DNA of 64,000 bases from Thiothrix phosphatis (GTDB taxonomy: Bacteria; Pseudomonadota; Gammaproteobacteria; Thiotrichales; Thiotrichaceae). The notes under the pieces were generated by a model. That model made no database searches. It saw nothing but the letters and a program-made list of their open reading frames with translations, and had not been told where the DNA came from. The stretch spans positions 1-64,000 of the forward strand of contig NZ_JAYMYJ010000105.1 of the NCBI RefSeq assembly GCF_035668035.1. The letters are read 5' to 3'. This document shows, piece after piece, positions 35,602 through 43,691 of the stretch (positions within the stretch are counted from its first letter, which is position 1; each line of letters starts with the position of its first letter). The translations under genes were made by a program, and so were the position numbers.

Positions 35602-36459
35602 TTAAAGGACGCCTTCACGTTTTAACTGGGTTTCCAACACTTCCATTTGCACATCCAGGTCAAACTGGTTGTCTTCCAGAAGTTTGGCTTGCTGTTCTGT
35701 AAATGTTTGTTCAAGTGAGTCGAGCACTCGGCTGAAATTGGTTTCCAAGGCTGTAGGGACAGCCTGTTGCCCCTGGTGGGTGCGGGCATAGCCTTCCGTC
35801 ACCTGTTGGGTTCCATCCAGGTAGACTTTGAGGAACTTGCGGGCACGGCTCAGACGGGTCGGGTCATCTTCGATGCTGTCGAGTATTTCACGCGCCTTGC
35901 TGGTGATGCGTTGCAGGCGGGCGTTGAATTCCGGGTTGCTGATTTTGTGGCGGGCGTTGTCAATGGCATCAATTTTGATATTGGCGGCGTCCAAGGCGTC
36001 CAACACTTCATCGATGGTGACGCCGATGGATAGCCCATTTGCTTTGTCCCTGCGGGGATCCAGCCCATAGTAGAGCGCGAACCCGAGGAAGGCGGCCGCG
36101 CCAATCAGCAAAGCTTCGGGAATGGCGGAGAGCGTGAAACTGGATGCCCACCAATCCAACAGGGCAGTGTTGGCGCTGATCAGCAAAGCTGCAACGGTTT
36201 TGAACGGGGTGGATGGGGCGCGGGCAATCTTTTTGCGCTCATATTCGCCTTGTAGCCTGAAGCCTTGGCGGGCAATGGTGGCACCCAACATATATGCGGC
36301 AAATGCCCCACCTGTAAGCAGGGTGTCAAACACTGCGCCCCGTATCAGTGAGGCAATAGCGGTAATCAGGACTGGCAACGGCAACAAGTAAAGCAGGATG
36401 CCCTTGATGCCGTAGCGCATGTCATGGATGGTAGAATCATAGCGTTTGGCGGCAGTCAT
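35602..36459 (-). CDS. xpaC: XpaC-family membrane protein
   Basis: 285 residues. Four N-terminal hydrophobic segments in two pairs (about 20-65 and 88-130) are followed by a helical soluble domain that includes LDALDAANIKIDAIDNARHK and RARKFLKVYLDGTQQVTEGY. This fits XpaC (5-bromo-4-chloroindolyl phosphate hydrolysis protein), usually encoded next to telA. A shorter paralogue is at 5099-5734. The start lies 10 bp after the stop of a 35-residue membrane protein. Confidence 0.78.
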   Translation of the reverse strand: MTAAKRYDSTIHDMRYGIKGILLYLLPLPVLITAIASLIRGAVFDTLLTGGAFAAYMLGATIARQGFRLQGEYERKKIARAPSTPFKTVAALLISANTALLDWWASSFTLSAIPEALLIGAAAFLGFALYYGLDPRRDKANGLSIGVTIDEVLDALDAANIKIDAIDNARHKISNPEFNARLQRITSKAREILDSIEDDPTRLSRARKFLKVYLDGTQQVTEGYARTHQGQQAVPTALETNFSRVLDSLEQTFTEQQAKLLEDNQFDLDVQMEVLETQLKREGVL

Positions 36460-36469
36460 GACATTTCCT

Positions 36470-36577
36470 TTAGCCGAGTAGGGGAGGGATCAGGTGGAAG
36501 ATGGAAAGCATGCTGACACCCCCAACCGTGACCAACAAAAGAATGAAGCCAACTATTTTTTTTAACGCATACGCCAT
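36470..36577 (-). CDS. 35-residue membrane protein heading the xpaC-telA operon
   Basis: ATG at 36577 opens 35 codons ending in TAA at 36470. The product starts MAYALKKIVGFILLLVTVGG and ends IPPLLG: two lysines, one hydrophobic helix and a Pro-rich tail. On the minus strand GAGGA lies about 7 nt before the ATG. It ends 10 bp before xpaC, so it should be on the same transcript. I know no family for it. The clean ribosome site, spacing and single helix argue that it is real. Confidence 0.6.
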   Translation of the reverse strand: MAYALKKIVGFILLLVTVGGVSMLSIFHLIPPLLG

Positions 36578-36710
36578 GCCTTCGTCCTCTTTTTATAATC
36601 AGTGGTTAAGTGTAGCGTGTATATGAGGCCATCACCTATTCTATTCAAGCCTCTGGCGCAGAAAAAGATTTTATTTATGAACGGAAGCTGTATATAATAG
36701 GCATCATTAC

Positions 36711-36738
36711 AAAAAAAAGCGGGTCATGAAAGACCCGC
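36711..36738 (-). terminator. strong minus-strand terminator
   Basis: GCGGGTC (36719-36725) pairs with GACCCGC (36732-36738); on the minus strand eight T follow. It lies about 340 bp downstream of the M23 peptidase stop with no gene between, and it insulates the operon below. Confidence 0.8.
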
Positions 36739-37080
36739 GTTTTGTGAAGGTGACTCAAGAACGCCGAAGCTATAGAAACTTCGGAGGGATGAAGGCAAAC
36801 CCCCTGTTTGACGCCTTCAATCCGGTTCTCAATCCTTACCTTTCAACCAGCTCCCCAATGAATGGCCGGTTGGTAGGGTAAGTTTGAGAAATGAAACTTC
36901 AGCGCGCCGTCATTCCGAATCTCTTATGCCATTGAGTGTCAGAACGGCGGAACAGCTTATTTTTGTATTTCAGATACTTCTGACGACGAAACCGTTACCA
37001 CAAACCCCAAGTTCACGATTCCTTGCTGAAGTTGTGCTTATGGTAAGCTTGGGTCACTGAATCGAACCTTAACCTCTGGG
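36739..37080 (-). ncRNA. candidate structured RNA or long 3' UTR, unidentified
   Basis: A 340-bp stretch without a credible ORF that ends in a strong terminator. Inverted repeats on the minus strand: a long branched stem at 36828-36888 (CTCAA/TTGAG, CTTACC/GGTAAG, CAACCAGC/GCCGGTTG), a hairpin at 36764-36784 (CCGAAG/CTTCGG) and another at 36791-36817 (GAAGGC/GCCTTC). I compared it by eye with tmRNA, 6S RNA, RNase P RNA and SRP RNA and saw none of their fixed motifs. It may be an sRNA or the folded 3' UTR of the peptidase gene. Confidence 0.4.
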
Positions 37081-37884
37081 TTATTTTTTGCTCGATAAAA
37101 ACAAGGCTGGATCGACTGCTTCGCCATTCAAATAGACAGACCAATGCAAGTGTGGGCCAGTGGCTCTGCCAGTGCTGCCGACTTTACCGATAACTTCCCC
37201 CTGTTGAACGACATCGCCAGGCTGTACGTCGATTTCACTTAAATGGGCGTACATGCTGATAATGCCTGAACCATGATCAACGTATATGGTGTTTCCACTG
37301 AAAAAGAAATCGCCCGTATAGAGCACCTGTCCAGCAGCTGCCGCCTTGACTGGCGTACCTTTGGCGGCGGCGATATCCATGCCGCTGTGCGGGCTGCGTG
37401 GCTGATTGTTGATGATGCGGCGTAACCCGAAGCGTCCGGTATCATGGCCAGGCGCAGGCCTAATGAAATCCAAGGCTGGCGGCTCTTCAGTGAAATGGGT
37501 TCTGATTTGTTTTTGAATAGCCTGTTCCTGAATGATGCGTTGTGAGGACTCTTCATCCGGATTGACTTTGTTTTTATCTTTTATGCTGATTTGTTGGGTT
37601 CTGTATTGCTTGGGTTGGATCTGGAAATTGATGGTTTCGCCATTTTGCAGGTACAGCGCCTGTGTTCCGGCCGTTGCGTCCAGTGGAATGCCCACTAGCG
37701 CCATCCATTGGTTATCAACAGGCGCAACCGTTACCCTGACCCCTTCATACTGTACAATCGGAGGAGAACCTGACAACGGCGACACCGGAATTTGGGCAAT
37801 GCCACCAGGAACTGAGTTAGCGCGCGGAAAAGCCGCAAGATTGGCTGAATACAGGACGATACTGAACAGTAACCATTTTTTCAT
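37081..37884 (-). CDS. secreted M23 (LytM) family metallopeptidase
   Basis: 267 residues. The signal peptide MKKWLLFSIVLYSANLAA fixes the start at 37884, although the frame is open for 49 more codons upstream. The C-terminal LytM domain has the zinc ligands in PHSGMDIAAAKGTPV (HxxxD) and GPHLHWSVY (HxH), so it should be catalytically competent and cut peptidoglycan cross-links in the periplasm. An N-terminal beta-rich region (about 30-120) probably regulates access. It is divergent from an aminotransferase gene. Confidence 0.88.
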   Translation of the reverse strand: MKKWLLFSIVLYSANLAAFPRANSVPGGIAQIPVSPLSGSPPIVQYEGVRVTVAPVDNQWMALVGIPLDATAGTQALYLQNGETINFQIQPKQYRTQQISIKDKNKVNPDEESSQRIIQEQAIQKQIRTHFTEEPPALDFIRPAPGHDTGRFGLRRIINNQPRSPHSGMDIAAAKGTPVKAAAAGQVLYTGDFFFSGNTIYVDHGSGIISMYAHLSEIDVQPGDVVQQGEVIGKVGSTGRATGPHLHWSVYLNGEAVDPALFLSSKK

Positions 37885-37917
37885 TTTTATTGACCTGGCA
37901 AGTTGGTATTGAAACAG

Positions 37918-39090
37918 ATGATGAAGCATAACATAAGTGCGGGTCGAATGCGGGACATACAATCCTTCCATGTCATGGCGCTGTTGGCGGAGGCGCGCAA
38001 ACGGGAGTCCGCAGGACAGGATATTATCCATTTGGAGATTGGCGAGCCGGATTTTCCGACTCCGGCTCCAATTGTGGAGGCAGGCATCCGGGCTTTACAG
38101 GCAGGGCGCACCAAGTACACGGCAGCCTGTGGGTTGCCACAACTGCGCGAGGCTATTGCCGGTTATTATGCTGACCGTTTTGGGGTCAACATTGCACCAG
38201 GGCGTATTCTTGTCACACCCGGAGCGTCGGGGGCTTTGCAACTGGTGTTGGGGAGTTTGTTGAATCCCGCCGATGAAGTGCTGATGACTGATCCAGGTTA
38301 CCCTTGTAACCGCCATTTTGTACGCCTGTTTGAGGGCAAGGCAACGGGGATTGCGGTCGGGGCCGATACAGATTACCAACTGACCTCTGCCCACATTCAT
38401 TCACATTGGAGCGTCCGCACACGGGCAGTATTGTTGGCCACTCCCTCCAATCCTACCGGAATGGTGCTGGGGGCTGACACGCTGAGGGATATTTACTCGG
38501 CAGTCCAGCAGCATGGCGGTGAGTTGATTGTGGATGAAATCTATCAAGGGTTGGTGTATGGCACCCATGATTATACGGCCTTGTCGATAAATCCTGAAAA
38601 TATCTGGGTGATCAACAGCTTCTCCAAATACTTTGGTATGACTGGATGGCGGCTTGGTTGGGTGGTCGCGCCGGAGTGGGCGGTTGAAACGCTAGACCGG
38701 TTGGCGCAGAACATTTTTCTGGCACCATCAACACCCGCGCAATATGCTGCATTGGCTGCTTTTTCCCCTCAATCATTGGCGATCATGGAGCAACAACGGC
38801 AGGAGTTGTTGTTGCGGCGTGATTTTCTGTTGCCTGCATTGCGCGAGTTAGGGTTCTCAGTCCAGCGTGAGCCACAAGGGGCATTTTATATTTATGCCGG
38901 ATCAGAGCGTTTTGGCGAAGACGCCCAACGCTTATGTCTGGATATGCTGGATAAAAGTGGCGTAGTGTTTACACCGGGCATTGATTTTGGAACACATCAG
39001 GCAAATGTGCATGTGCGCTTTGCTTACACCACTGGTGTCAAACGGCTAGGGCAGGCGGTGGAAAGGCTCGCCTGCTGTTTGCCGTATTGA
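37918..39090 (+). CDS. class I/II pyridoxal-phosphate aminotransferase
   Basis: 390 residues from the first ATG of a double ATG; the second is equally possible. HLEIGEPDFPTPAPI, the Asp/Tyr pair in VDEIYQGLVYG, and the PLP lysine in NSFSKYFGMTGWRLGWVVAP are all present, as is the arginine for the carboxylate (VHVRFAY). It is of the aspartate/aromatic aminotransferase type; the amino acid used is not clear. It is convergent with the YpfJ-like gene, 1 bp apart. Confidence 0.85.
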   Translation: MMKHNISAGRMRDIQSFHVMALLAEARKRESAGQDIIHLEIGEPDFPTPAPIVEAGIRALQAGRTKYTAACGLPQLREAIAGYYADRFGVNIAPGRILVTPGASGALQLVLGSLLNPADEVLMTDPGYPCNRHFVRLFEGKATGIAVGADTDYQLTSAHIHSHWSVRTRAVLLATPSNPTGMVLGADTLRDIYSAVQQHGGELIVDEIYQGLVYGTHDYTALSINPENIWVINSFSKYFGMTGWRLGWVVAPEWAVETLDRLAQNIFLAPSTPAQYAALAAFSPQSLAIMEQQRQELLLRRDFLLPALRELGFSVQREPQGAFYIYAGSERFGEDAQRLCLDMLDKSGVVFTPGIDFGTHQANVHVRFAYTTGVKRLGQAVERLACCLPY

Positions 39091-39091
39091 T

Positions 39092-39955
39092 TTAATTGCT
39101 GAAAGTATTGCACTCGTTCATGTTGCCAGACTGAAAGCCGCGCTGGAACCAACTTACGCGCTGTTGGGATGTGCCATGCGTGAAGGAGTCCGGATTGACG
39201 GCGCGCCCTGACATGCGTTGCAAACGGTCGTCACCAATGGATTGCGCCGCCGTCATGGCTTCTTCCACATCGCCGCTCTCCAGCATGTTGAACTTGGTTT
39301 GTACGTAATGTCCCCATACCCCGGCAAAGCAATCGGCCTGTAATTCCAGCGCAACCGATAGGGCATTGCCGTCGCGTTCGCTGGAGCGGGCTTGAAGGTT
39401 AGAAACTTTATCCGTAATGCCCAGCAGGTTCTGCACATGATGGCCTACTTCATGTGCCAACACATAAGCCTGGGCAAAGTCACCCGATGCGCCCAAGCCT
39501 GCAAGTTCCCGATAAAATCCCAGGTCAATGTAAACTTTTTGGTCGCCTGGACAATAAAAAGGGCCGGTTGAGGCGGTGGAATAGCCACAGGCGGTGTCAA
39601 TCTGGTCGGTGAACAGCACTAGCTTCGGTTTGGTGTACTGTTTGCCCATTTGCTGGAAAACGGGTGTCCATACATCTTCCGTGCTGGCGAGGATGGTGGA
39701 AACAAATTTGCCCATGTCGTCATGTGGGGTGCCAGTCTGCACAGCGCTTGAAGAGCCGCCGCCGATCCCCCCAAGGATGGTGTTTGCGCCGCCGATAAGG
39801 CCCAATAGCTGTATGGGGTTCGCCCCCATGAACCAGCCAACCAGGACAATGGCGACAGTCCCCACCAGTCCGATGTGAAATCCGCCAACCCTGCCGCCGC
39901 CGCCATTGCGCCGGTCTTCGACATTGTCGCTCTGCCTTCCTGTCCTCCAACGCAT
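39092..39955 (-). CDS. YpfJ-type neutral zinc metallopeptidase
   Basis: 287 residues. The N-terminus MRWRTGRQSDNVEDRRNGGG and one membrane segment (about 28-48) are followed by a peptidase domain with the zinc-binding motif AHEVGHHVQN, then ERDGNALSVALELQADCFAG, which carries the third ligand. This is the conserved YpfJ pattern. The natural substrate is unknown. It is transcribed away from the sigma factor gene at 40112. Confidence 0.88.
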   Translation of the reverse strand: MRWRTGRQSDNVEDRRNGGGGRVGGFHIGLVGTVAIVLVGWFMGANPIQLLGLIGGANTILGGIGGGSSSAVQTGTPHDDMGKFVSTILASTEDVWTPVFQQMGKQYTKPKLVLFTDQIDTACGYSTASTGPFYCPGDQKVYIDLGFYRELAGLGASGDFAQAYVLAHEVGHHVQNLLGITDKVSNLQARSSERDGNALSVALELQADCFAGVWGHYVQTKFNMLESGDVEEAMTAAQSIGDDRLQRMSGRAVNPDSFTHGTSQQRVSWFQRGFQSGNMNECNTFSN

Positions 39956-40111
39956 ACTTTCTCTCCAATAAGAATTTTCATAGGAAAATTTTCACAATTT
40001 CTGTGAACTAAAGCCAAATACACACTCTCTGTCAACTTATAAATGGCTATTACGTTATGGAAACAGAGTACCCGGCTTATTGCAGGGGGGAAGAGGGGCG
40101 CTCAAAGGAAC

Positions 40112-40720
40112 ATGATGATAACTGCGGTGCTGATAACCGGCCATGACAACCGGTGGGAAAGGGATTCGCATAAGGAAGAAGGCTTGGAAATAAATGCGCG
40201 GCTAAACAATTTCCTGCGGGAAGTTGAGCGGCGGGCGTTCGTCACTGCGCGTCTGGCGACCCAGGATGAAGATGAGGCGATGGATATTGTGCAGGATGCG
40301 ATGTTCAAACTGGTTCAAAAGTATTCAGGCCACACGGAGAAGGAGTGGGGCGCGTTGTTTCATGCCATCCTGCACAGCCGGATCAATGATTGGCACCGCC
40401 GTCAGAAGGTGCGCAATCGCTGGCGGGTGTTTTTCTTTGCAGAAAACAAGGAAGAGGAATATCAGCCAGAAGAGCAGGTTGCCCAAACCCAGTTTCTTGA
40501 GCCGGAGCCTCAACTATTACAGGATGAGCTAAGCGCCATTATGTTGGCGGCGGTGGGAAAACTGCCATTGCGTCAGCAGCAGGCTTTGTTGCTGCGTGCA
40601 TGGGAAGGCTATGACATTACGGAAACTGCCAGGATCATGCGCTGTTCAGAAGGGAGTGTGAAGACACACTATTCAAGGGCTATCCACAGTTTGCGGGAAA
40701 AACTGGGAGATCACAAATGA
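40112..40720 (+). CDS. ECF-type RNA polymerase sigma factor
   Basis: About 202 residues. Region 2 includes ATQDEDEAMDIVQDAMFKLV, and region 4 includes KLPLRQQQALLLRAWEGYDI followed by ARIMRCSEGSVKTHYSRA. The domain starts near EINARLNNFLREVERRAF, so an even later start is possible; the double ATG at 40112/40115 after AAAGGAA is chosen. It overlaps the next gene by ATGA. That gene is a single-pass DUF3619 protein in the position of an anti-sigma factor. Confidence 0.83.
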   Translation: MMITAVLITGHDNRWERDSHKEEGLEINARLNNFLREVERRAFVTARLATQDEDEAMDIVQDAMFKLVQKYSGHTEKEWGALFHAILHSRINDWHRRQKVRNRWRVFFFAENKEEEYQPEEQVAQTQFLEPEPQLLQDELSAIMLAAVGKLPLRQQQALLLRAWEGYDITETARIMRCSEGSVKTHYSRAIHSLREKLGDHK

Positions 40721-41124
40721 CAGGTATGACTAAAGAATTTACTGAGCGGTTACTGGTGGAGGCAGTCAGGCAGGGGATGGATGAGACCACCGGGAACCTC
40801 GATTGGCAAACTCAGGCCCGCCTGACGCGTATGCGTTTGCTGGCGCAGGAGCAGTCTGGCCATTTGTCTGAGGGGGCTGGCTTCTCATCGTTTTCACGGG
40901 GATTTGCAGTCGCAACCGCTGTCACATTGGCAATTACCCTTTGGGTTTTACCCAATGTTAAGGATTCATTGCCAGGGGCGGCTCCAATGTTGGGCGATAG
41001 GACAGCGAAAACGTCGGATGTGGAATTGGACGCTAATGTTATGGATGTCCTGATGTCCAATGAAGATATGGACTTTCTAGAAAATCTGGAAATATACGAG
41101 TGGCTGGAGGCTGAATACGGCTAG
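40717..41124 (+). CDS. DUF3619 family single-pass membrane protein, possible anti-sigma factor
   Basis: 135 residues. The N-terminal cytosolic part has LDWQTQARLTRMRLLAQEQ, the membrane segment is at about 66-83 (FAVATAVTLAITLWVLP), and the acidic C-terminus MDFLENLEIYEWLEAEYG matches the DUF3619 ending. GGAG precedes the ATG inside the sigma gene, and the overlap (ATGA) couples translation. An anti-sigma role is inferred from position and topology only. Confidence 0.72.
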   Translation: MTGMTKEFTERLLVEAVRQGMDETTGNLDWQTQARLTRMRLLAQEQSGHLSEGAGFSSFSRGFAVATAVTLAITLWVLPNVKDSLPGAAPMLGDRTAKTSDVELDANVMDVLMSNEDMDFLENLEIYEWLEAEYG

Positions 41125-41147
41125 CCAAATGATCTAAGGAGATAGGC

Positions 41148-41384
41148 ATGAAAAGGAAGGGAATCCTGATAGGTTATTGCATGTTGGCTGCATTGACTTG
41201 GATGGCGCCTATATCGGCTGAGGAGAATTCAGATGATATTACGGCGATGCTCACATGGTGGGATGAATTCGGTAGCGATTGGGAAGAAGCTAAAGAATTG
41301 ATCGATTTTGTCGCGATGGATACGACGCCGTATCTGGTGGCGGACAACACTATGGAGATGCAAGATGGGAAGCGTCGGCAATAA
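41148..41384 (+). CDS. small secreted acidic protein
   Basis: 78 residues. The signal peptide is GILIGYCMLAALTWMAPISA, and the remaining roughly 50 residues are rich in Asp and Glu (LTWWDEFGSDWEEAKELIDF). AGGAG at 41137-41141 supports the start. It lies between the DUF3619 and DUF3106 genes, and its 3' end overlaps the DUF3106 start by 20 bp. No family recognised. Confidence 0.55.
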   Translation: MKRKGILIGYCMLAALTWMAPISAEENSDDITAMLTWWDEFGSDWEEAKELIDFVAMDTTPYLVADNTMEMQDGKRRQ

Positions 41385-41841
41385 TGTTTGGCCTAGGCTG
41401 ATAGGTTCTTTGTTTACGATGGTGATGCTGCTTATTGGTGGGAATGCAATGGCGGAACCGGTCAGATGGAATGACCTTAATAGCACTGAAAAATCGGTAT
41501 TAAAGGCATTTCAGGGCGAGTGGGAAGGTTTTTCTGAGAAAAAACAAAATATTTTACGTCGTTGGGCCAGTAAGCCCGAGTCGGAGCGGGCCAGGATCAA
41601 AAAACGTTACGCGGAATGGAAACAGCTGTCACCACAACAGCAACGGAAAGTTGCCCAACAATTGAAACGTTTTAAAACGATGTCGCCTTCACAAAAGGCA
41701 AGAGTGCGTGCATGGCACGAATGGGTACAGAAACTGCCTGAAGGGGAGCGCAAAAAACTGCGTGAATCCTGGCCAACGATGACTGATGCCGAGCGCCGGG
41801 CTTACATGAAAGAATTGCAGAAAAAGTATGGCCATAGTTAA
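41365..41841 (+). CDS. DUF3106 family secreted protein
   Basis: 158 residues from ATG 41365, chosen because it gives a proper signal peptide (IGSLFTMVMLLIGGNAMA) and has GGAG 7 nt upstream. The mature part is helical with WNDLNSTEKSVLKAFQGEW, RRWASKPESERARIKKRY and repeated Leu-x-Pro-x-Gln-Arg/Gln steps, the DUF3106 pattern. It commonly accompanies a sigma factor and DUF3619 gene, as here. Probably periplasmic; function unknown. Confidence 0.75.
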   Translation: MGSVGNNVWPRLIGSLFTMVMLLIGGNAMAEPVRWNDLNSTEKSVLKAFQGEWEGFSEKKQNILRRWASKPESERARIKKRYAEWKQLSPQQQRKVAQQLKRFKTMSPSQKARVRAWHEWVQKLPEGERKKLRESWPTMTDAERRAYMKELQKKYGHS

Positions 41842-42176
41842 ATTTGTTATGCTGTTTTATAGATTGTATTTTTATTTAAAATCTAAATTAAGCACGTTAT
41901 ATTCAGCTTGTATTCAGGTTAAGTTTTGGTCTCTATATTTTGGTTATACACAAGATACTGTAAAAACAGTTATTTATGTATTTCGTTAAGTTTGTGTTCA
42001 GGTCTTCTCGTTGATGTAGATTTATGCTAACCTGCTATCAGAAAAGTTCTTAGAGTGTCAACAAAAGTCGGGGTAAGTGATTTTCCATAGCGAAATGCTT
42101 ATAAAGATGGAAGGTTGCTTATGCTGCTGCTGAAAACAGCTAAAGGCTTTGCCTTTACAAAAAAGGAGTCTCAGGA
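41842..42176 (+). promoter_or_regulatory. AT-rich leader and promoter region of rpoS
   Basis: 335 bp, clearly more AT-rich than its surroundings and without a credible ORF. Near the 3' end AAAGGC-TTT-GCCTTT forms a small hairpin just before the AAGGAG ribosome site (42163-42168) of rpoS. That could affect translation initiation. I cannot define -35/-10 elements with confidence. Confidence 0.4.
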
Positions 42177-43175
42177 ATGCTAAAACCACAAACCCATGTG
42201 GATGAGAAGGAGGATGCTGCTTTTGCTCCACTGGATGAGGAAAATATTGGCGATGGGCTTGAAGAACTGGATGAAGCCGGTGATTCCGAAGATGATGCAG
42301 CAGGTTTCTCGGATATTGCAGCTCCCTTATCTTCGGGGGAAATTGACGCCACACAAATGTACCTCCGGGAAATTGAATTTTCCCCTCTTTTGACTCCTGA
42401 AGAAGAAGTCCTGTATGGGCGTCTTGTGCGTCAGGGTGATGCGTTTGGTCGCCAAAAGATGATCACCTGCAATCTGCGGTTGGTGGTGAAAATTGCCCGC
42501 CGTTACATGGGGAGAGGCCTGCCGCTGCCCGATTTGATTGAAGAGGGTAATTTGGGGTTGATCCATGCGGTTGAAAAATTTGACCCGGAACGCGGGTTCC
42601 GTTTTTCCACCTACGCCACTTGGTGGATTCGTCAGAATATTGAGCGCGCGCTGATGAATCAAACCCGCACCATCCGTTTGCCAATCCATGTCAACAAGGA
42701 ACTGAACGCTTACATGCGCAAGGTGCGGGAGATGACCCAGAAATTGGGTTATGAACCTTCTCTTCCGCAAGTGGCGGAAGCCATGGATAAGCCTATCGAA
42801 GTTTTGCGCAAATTGCTGGATTTCAACGAGCGGATCACTTCGCTGGATGTCACTGTTGGCAAAGATGGCGATAGTCCCCTGGTTGATTTCGTCAGTACGG
42901 AAAGCAGCGACGAACCTGATAGCAAGCTGGAGGATGAAGACATTACCCAGTCGGTCGACAACTGGTTGGGGCAACTTGAGTTCAAGCAGCGGGAAGTCGT
43001 CATGCGCCGGTTTGGTTTAAATGGGCATGAACGGGCGACACTGGAGCAGGTGGGCGAAGCGCTGGGGTTGACTCGTGAACGTGTGCGCCAAATTCAAATG
43101 GACGCCCTCAAGCGCTTGCGCCGCATTCTGGAGAATAAAGGCCTGTCAGGGGAAAGCCTGCTGGGTATTGCCTGA
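42177..43175 (+). CDS. rpoS: stationary-phase sigma factor RpoS
   Basis: 332 residues. An acidic N-terminal region (1-55) is followed by sigma regions 1.2-4: ATQMYLREIEFSPLLTPEEE, the 2.3-2.4 segment FRFSTYATWWIRQNIERALM, region 3 (LPIHVNKELNAYMRKVREM) and the region 4 HTH TLEQVGEALGLTRERVRQIQ. The lack of a large region 1.1 and of the non-conserved insert separates it from RpoD. Overall it is RpoS of the gammaproteobacterial type. ATG 42177 has AAGGAG 8 nt upstream. Confidence 0.93.
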   Translation: MLKPQTHVDEKEDAAFAPLDEENIGDGLEELDEAGDSEDDAAGFSDIAAPLSSGEIDATQMYLREIEFSPLLTPEEEVLYGRLVRQGDAFGRQKMITCNLRLVVKIARRYMGRGLPLPDLIEEGNLGLIHAVEKFDPERGFRFSTYATWWIRQNIERALMNQTRTIRLPIHVNKELNAYMRKVREMTQKLGYEPSLPQVAEAMDKPIEVLRKLLDFNERITSLDVTVGKDGDSPLVDFVSTESSDEPDSKLEDEDITQSVDNWLGQLEFKQREVVMRRFGLNGHERATLEQVGEALGLTRERVRQIQMDALKRLRRILENKGLSGESLLGIA

Positions 43176-43207
43176 ACAGTTAGGCTTGAACCAGTGTTTG
43201 CATTGGC

Positions 43208-43579
43208 TTAACGAAGCAAAAACGCCGCAGCCACGCGGCGTGTTTCACTGAGCAGGATATTATAAGTACGGCAAGCGGCGTCATTGCCCATGATTTCAAA
43301 ACCGACGCCGTTTTGCACCAGTGCCCTCCAAACAGCGGGAGATGGCATGTTTTGGGCGGGGTCGCTACCGATAATGATGACTTCTGCGCCAAGCTCGAAT
43401 AACGGATCCAAATGGCGAGGCTCCAGTTCTTGTAGGCTTTTGGGTTCCCAGTCCCTGTGCAGCGTTTGTGGGCCAAGCAGGAAACTGTGTTGCAGCATTT
43501 CCTGATTGACCTTGACCCAGCCTTCCCCGTAGCCGGTGATGCGGTAAAGGGCGTTTCCGATGTCTTCGCTGAATTTCAT
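43208..43579 (-). CDS. Mth938/DUF498-domain protein
   Basis: 123 residues starting MKFSEDIGNALYRITGYGEG. LELGAEVIIIGSDPAQNMPS-type sequence (seen here as FELGAEVIIIGSDPAQ) and VGFEIMGNDAACRTYNIL are the Mth938-like core, related to mitochondrial complex I assembly factor NDUFAF3. The bacterial role is unknown. The frame extends 41 codons upstream, but family alignment and a Shine-Dalgarno-like GGGAAAAGGA favour 43579. It is divergent from alaC. Confidence 0.82.
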   Translation of the reverse strand: MKFSEDIGNALYRITGYGEGWVKVNQEMLQHSFLLGPQTLHRDWEPKSLQELEPRHLDPLFELGAEVIIIGSDPAQNMPSPAVWRALVQNGVGFEIMGNDAACRTYNILLSETRRVAAAFLLR

Positions 43580-43691
43580 TTCCTTTTCCCTACCTGTTCT
43601 GCAATTGACAGTCTGCATGGTGAATTGTAATGTGGCTGGCTTACAAATGGCCCCAGTGAATGGGTAATGTTCCTTTGATGGATTCAGAATA

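Noticed and set aside
37059..37068. GGTTCGATTC on the minus strand, like a tRNA T-loop
   Set aside because: No matching T-stem, anticodon arm or acceptor stem could be found around it.
36739..37080. tmRNA, 6S RNA, RNase P RNA or CsrB-like RNA in the gene-free stretch
   Set aside because: No tag-peptide frame, no CCA-ended tRNA-like part, no conserved RNase P core boxes, and only scattered GGA motifs; kept only as an unidentified structured region.
43222..43241. ACGCCGC/GCGGCGT hairpin after rpoS
   Set aside because: It lies inside the 3' coding end of the Mth938-like gene and lacks a T run in either direction, so I did not call a terminator.
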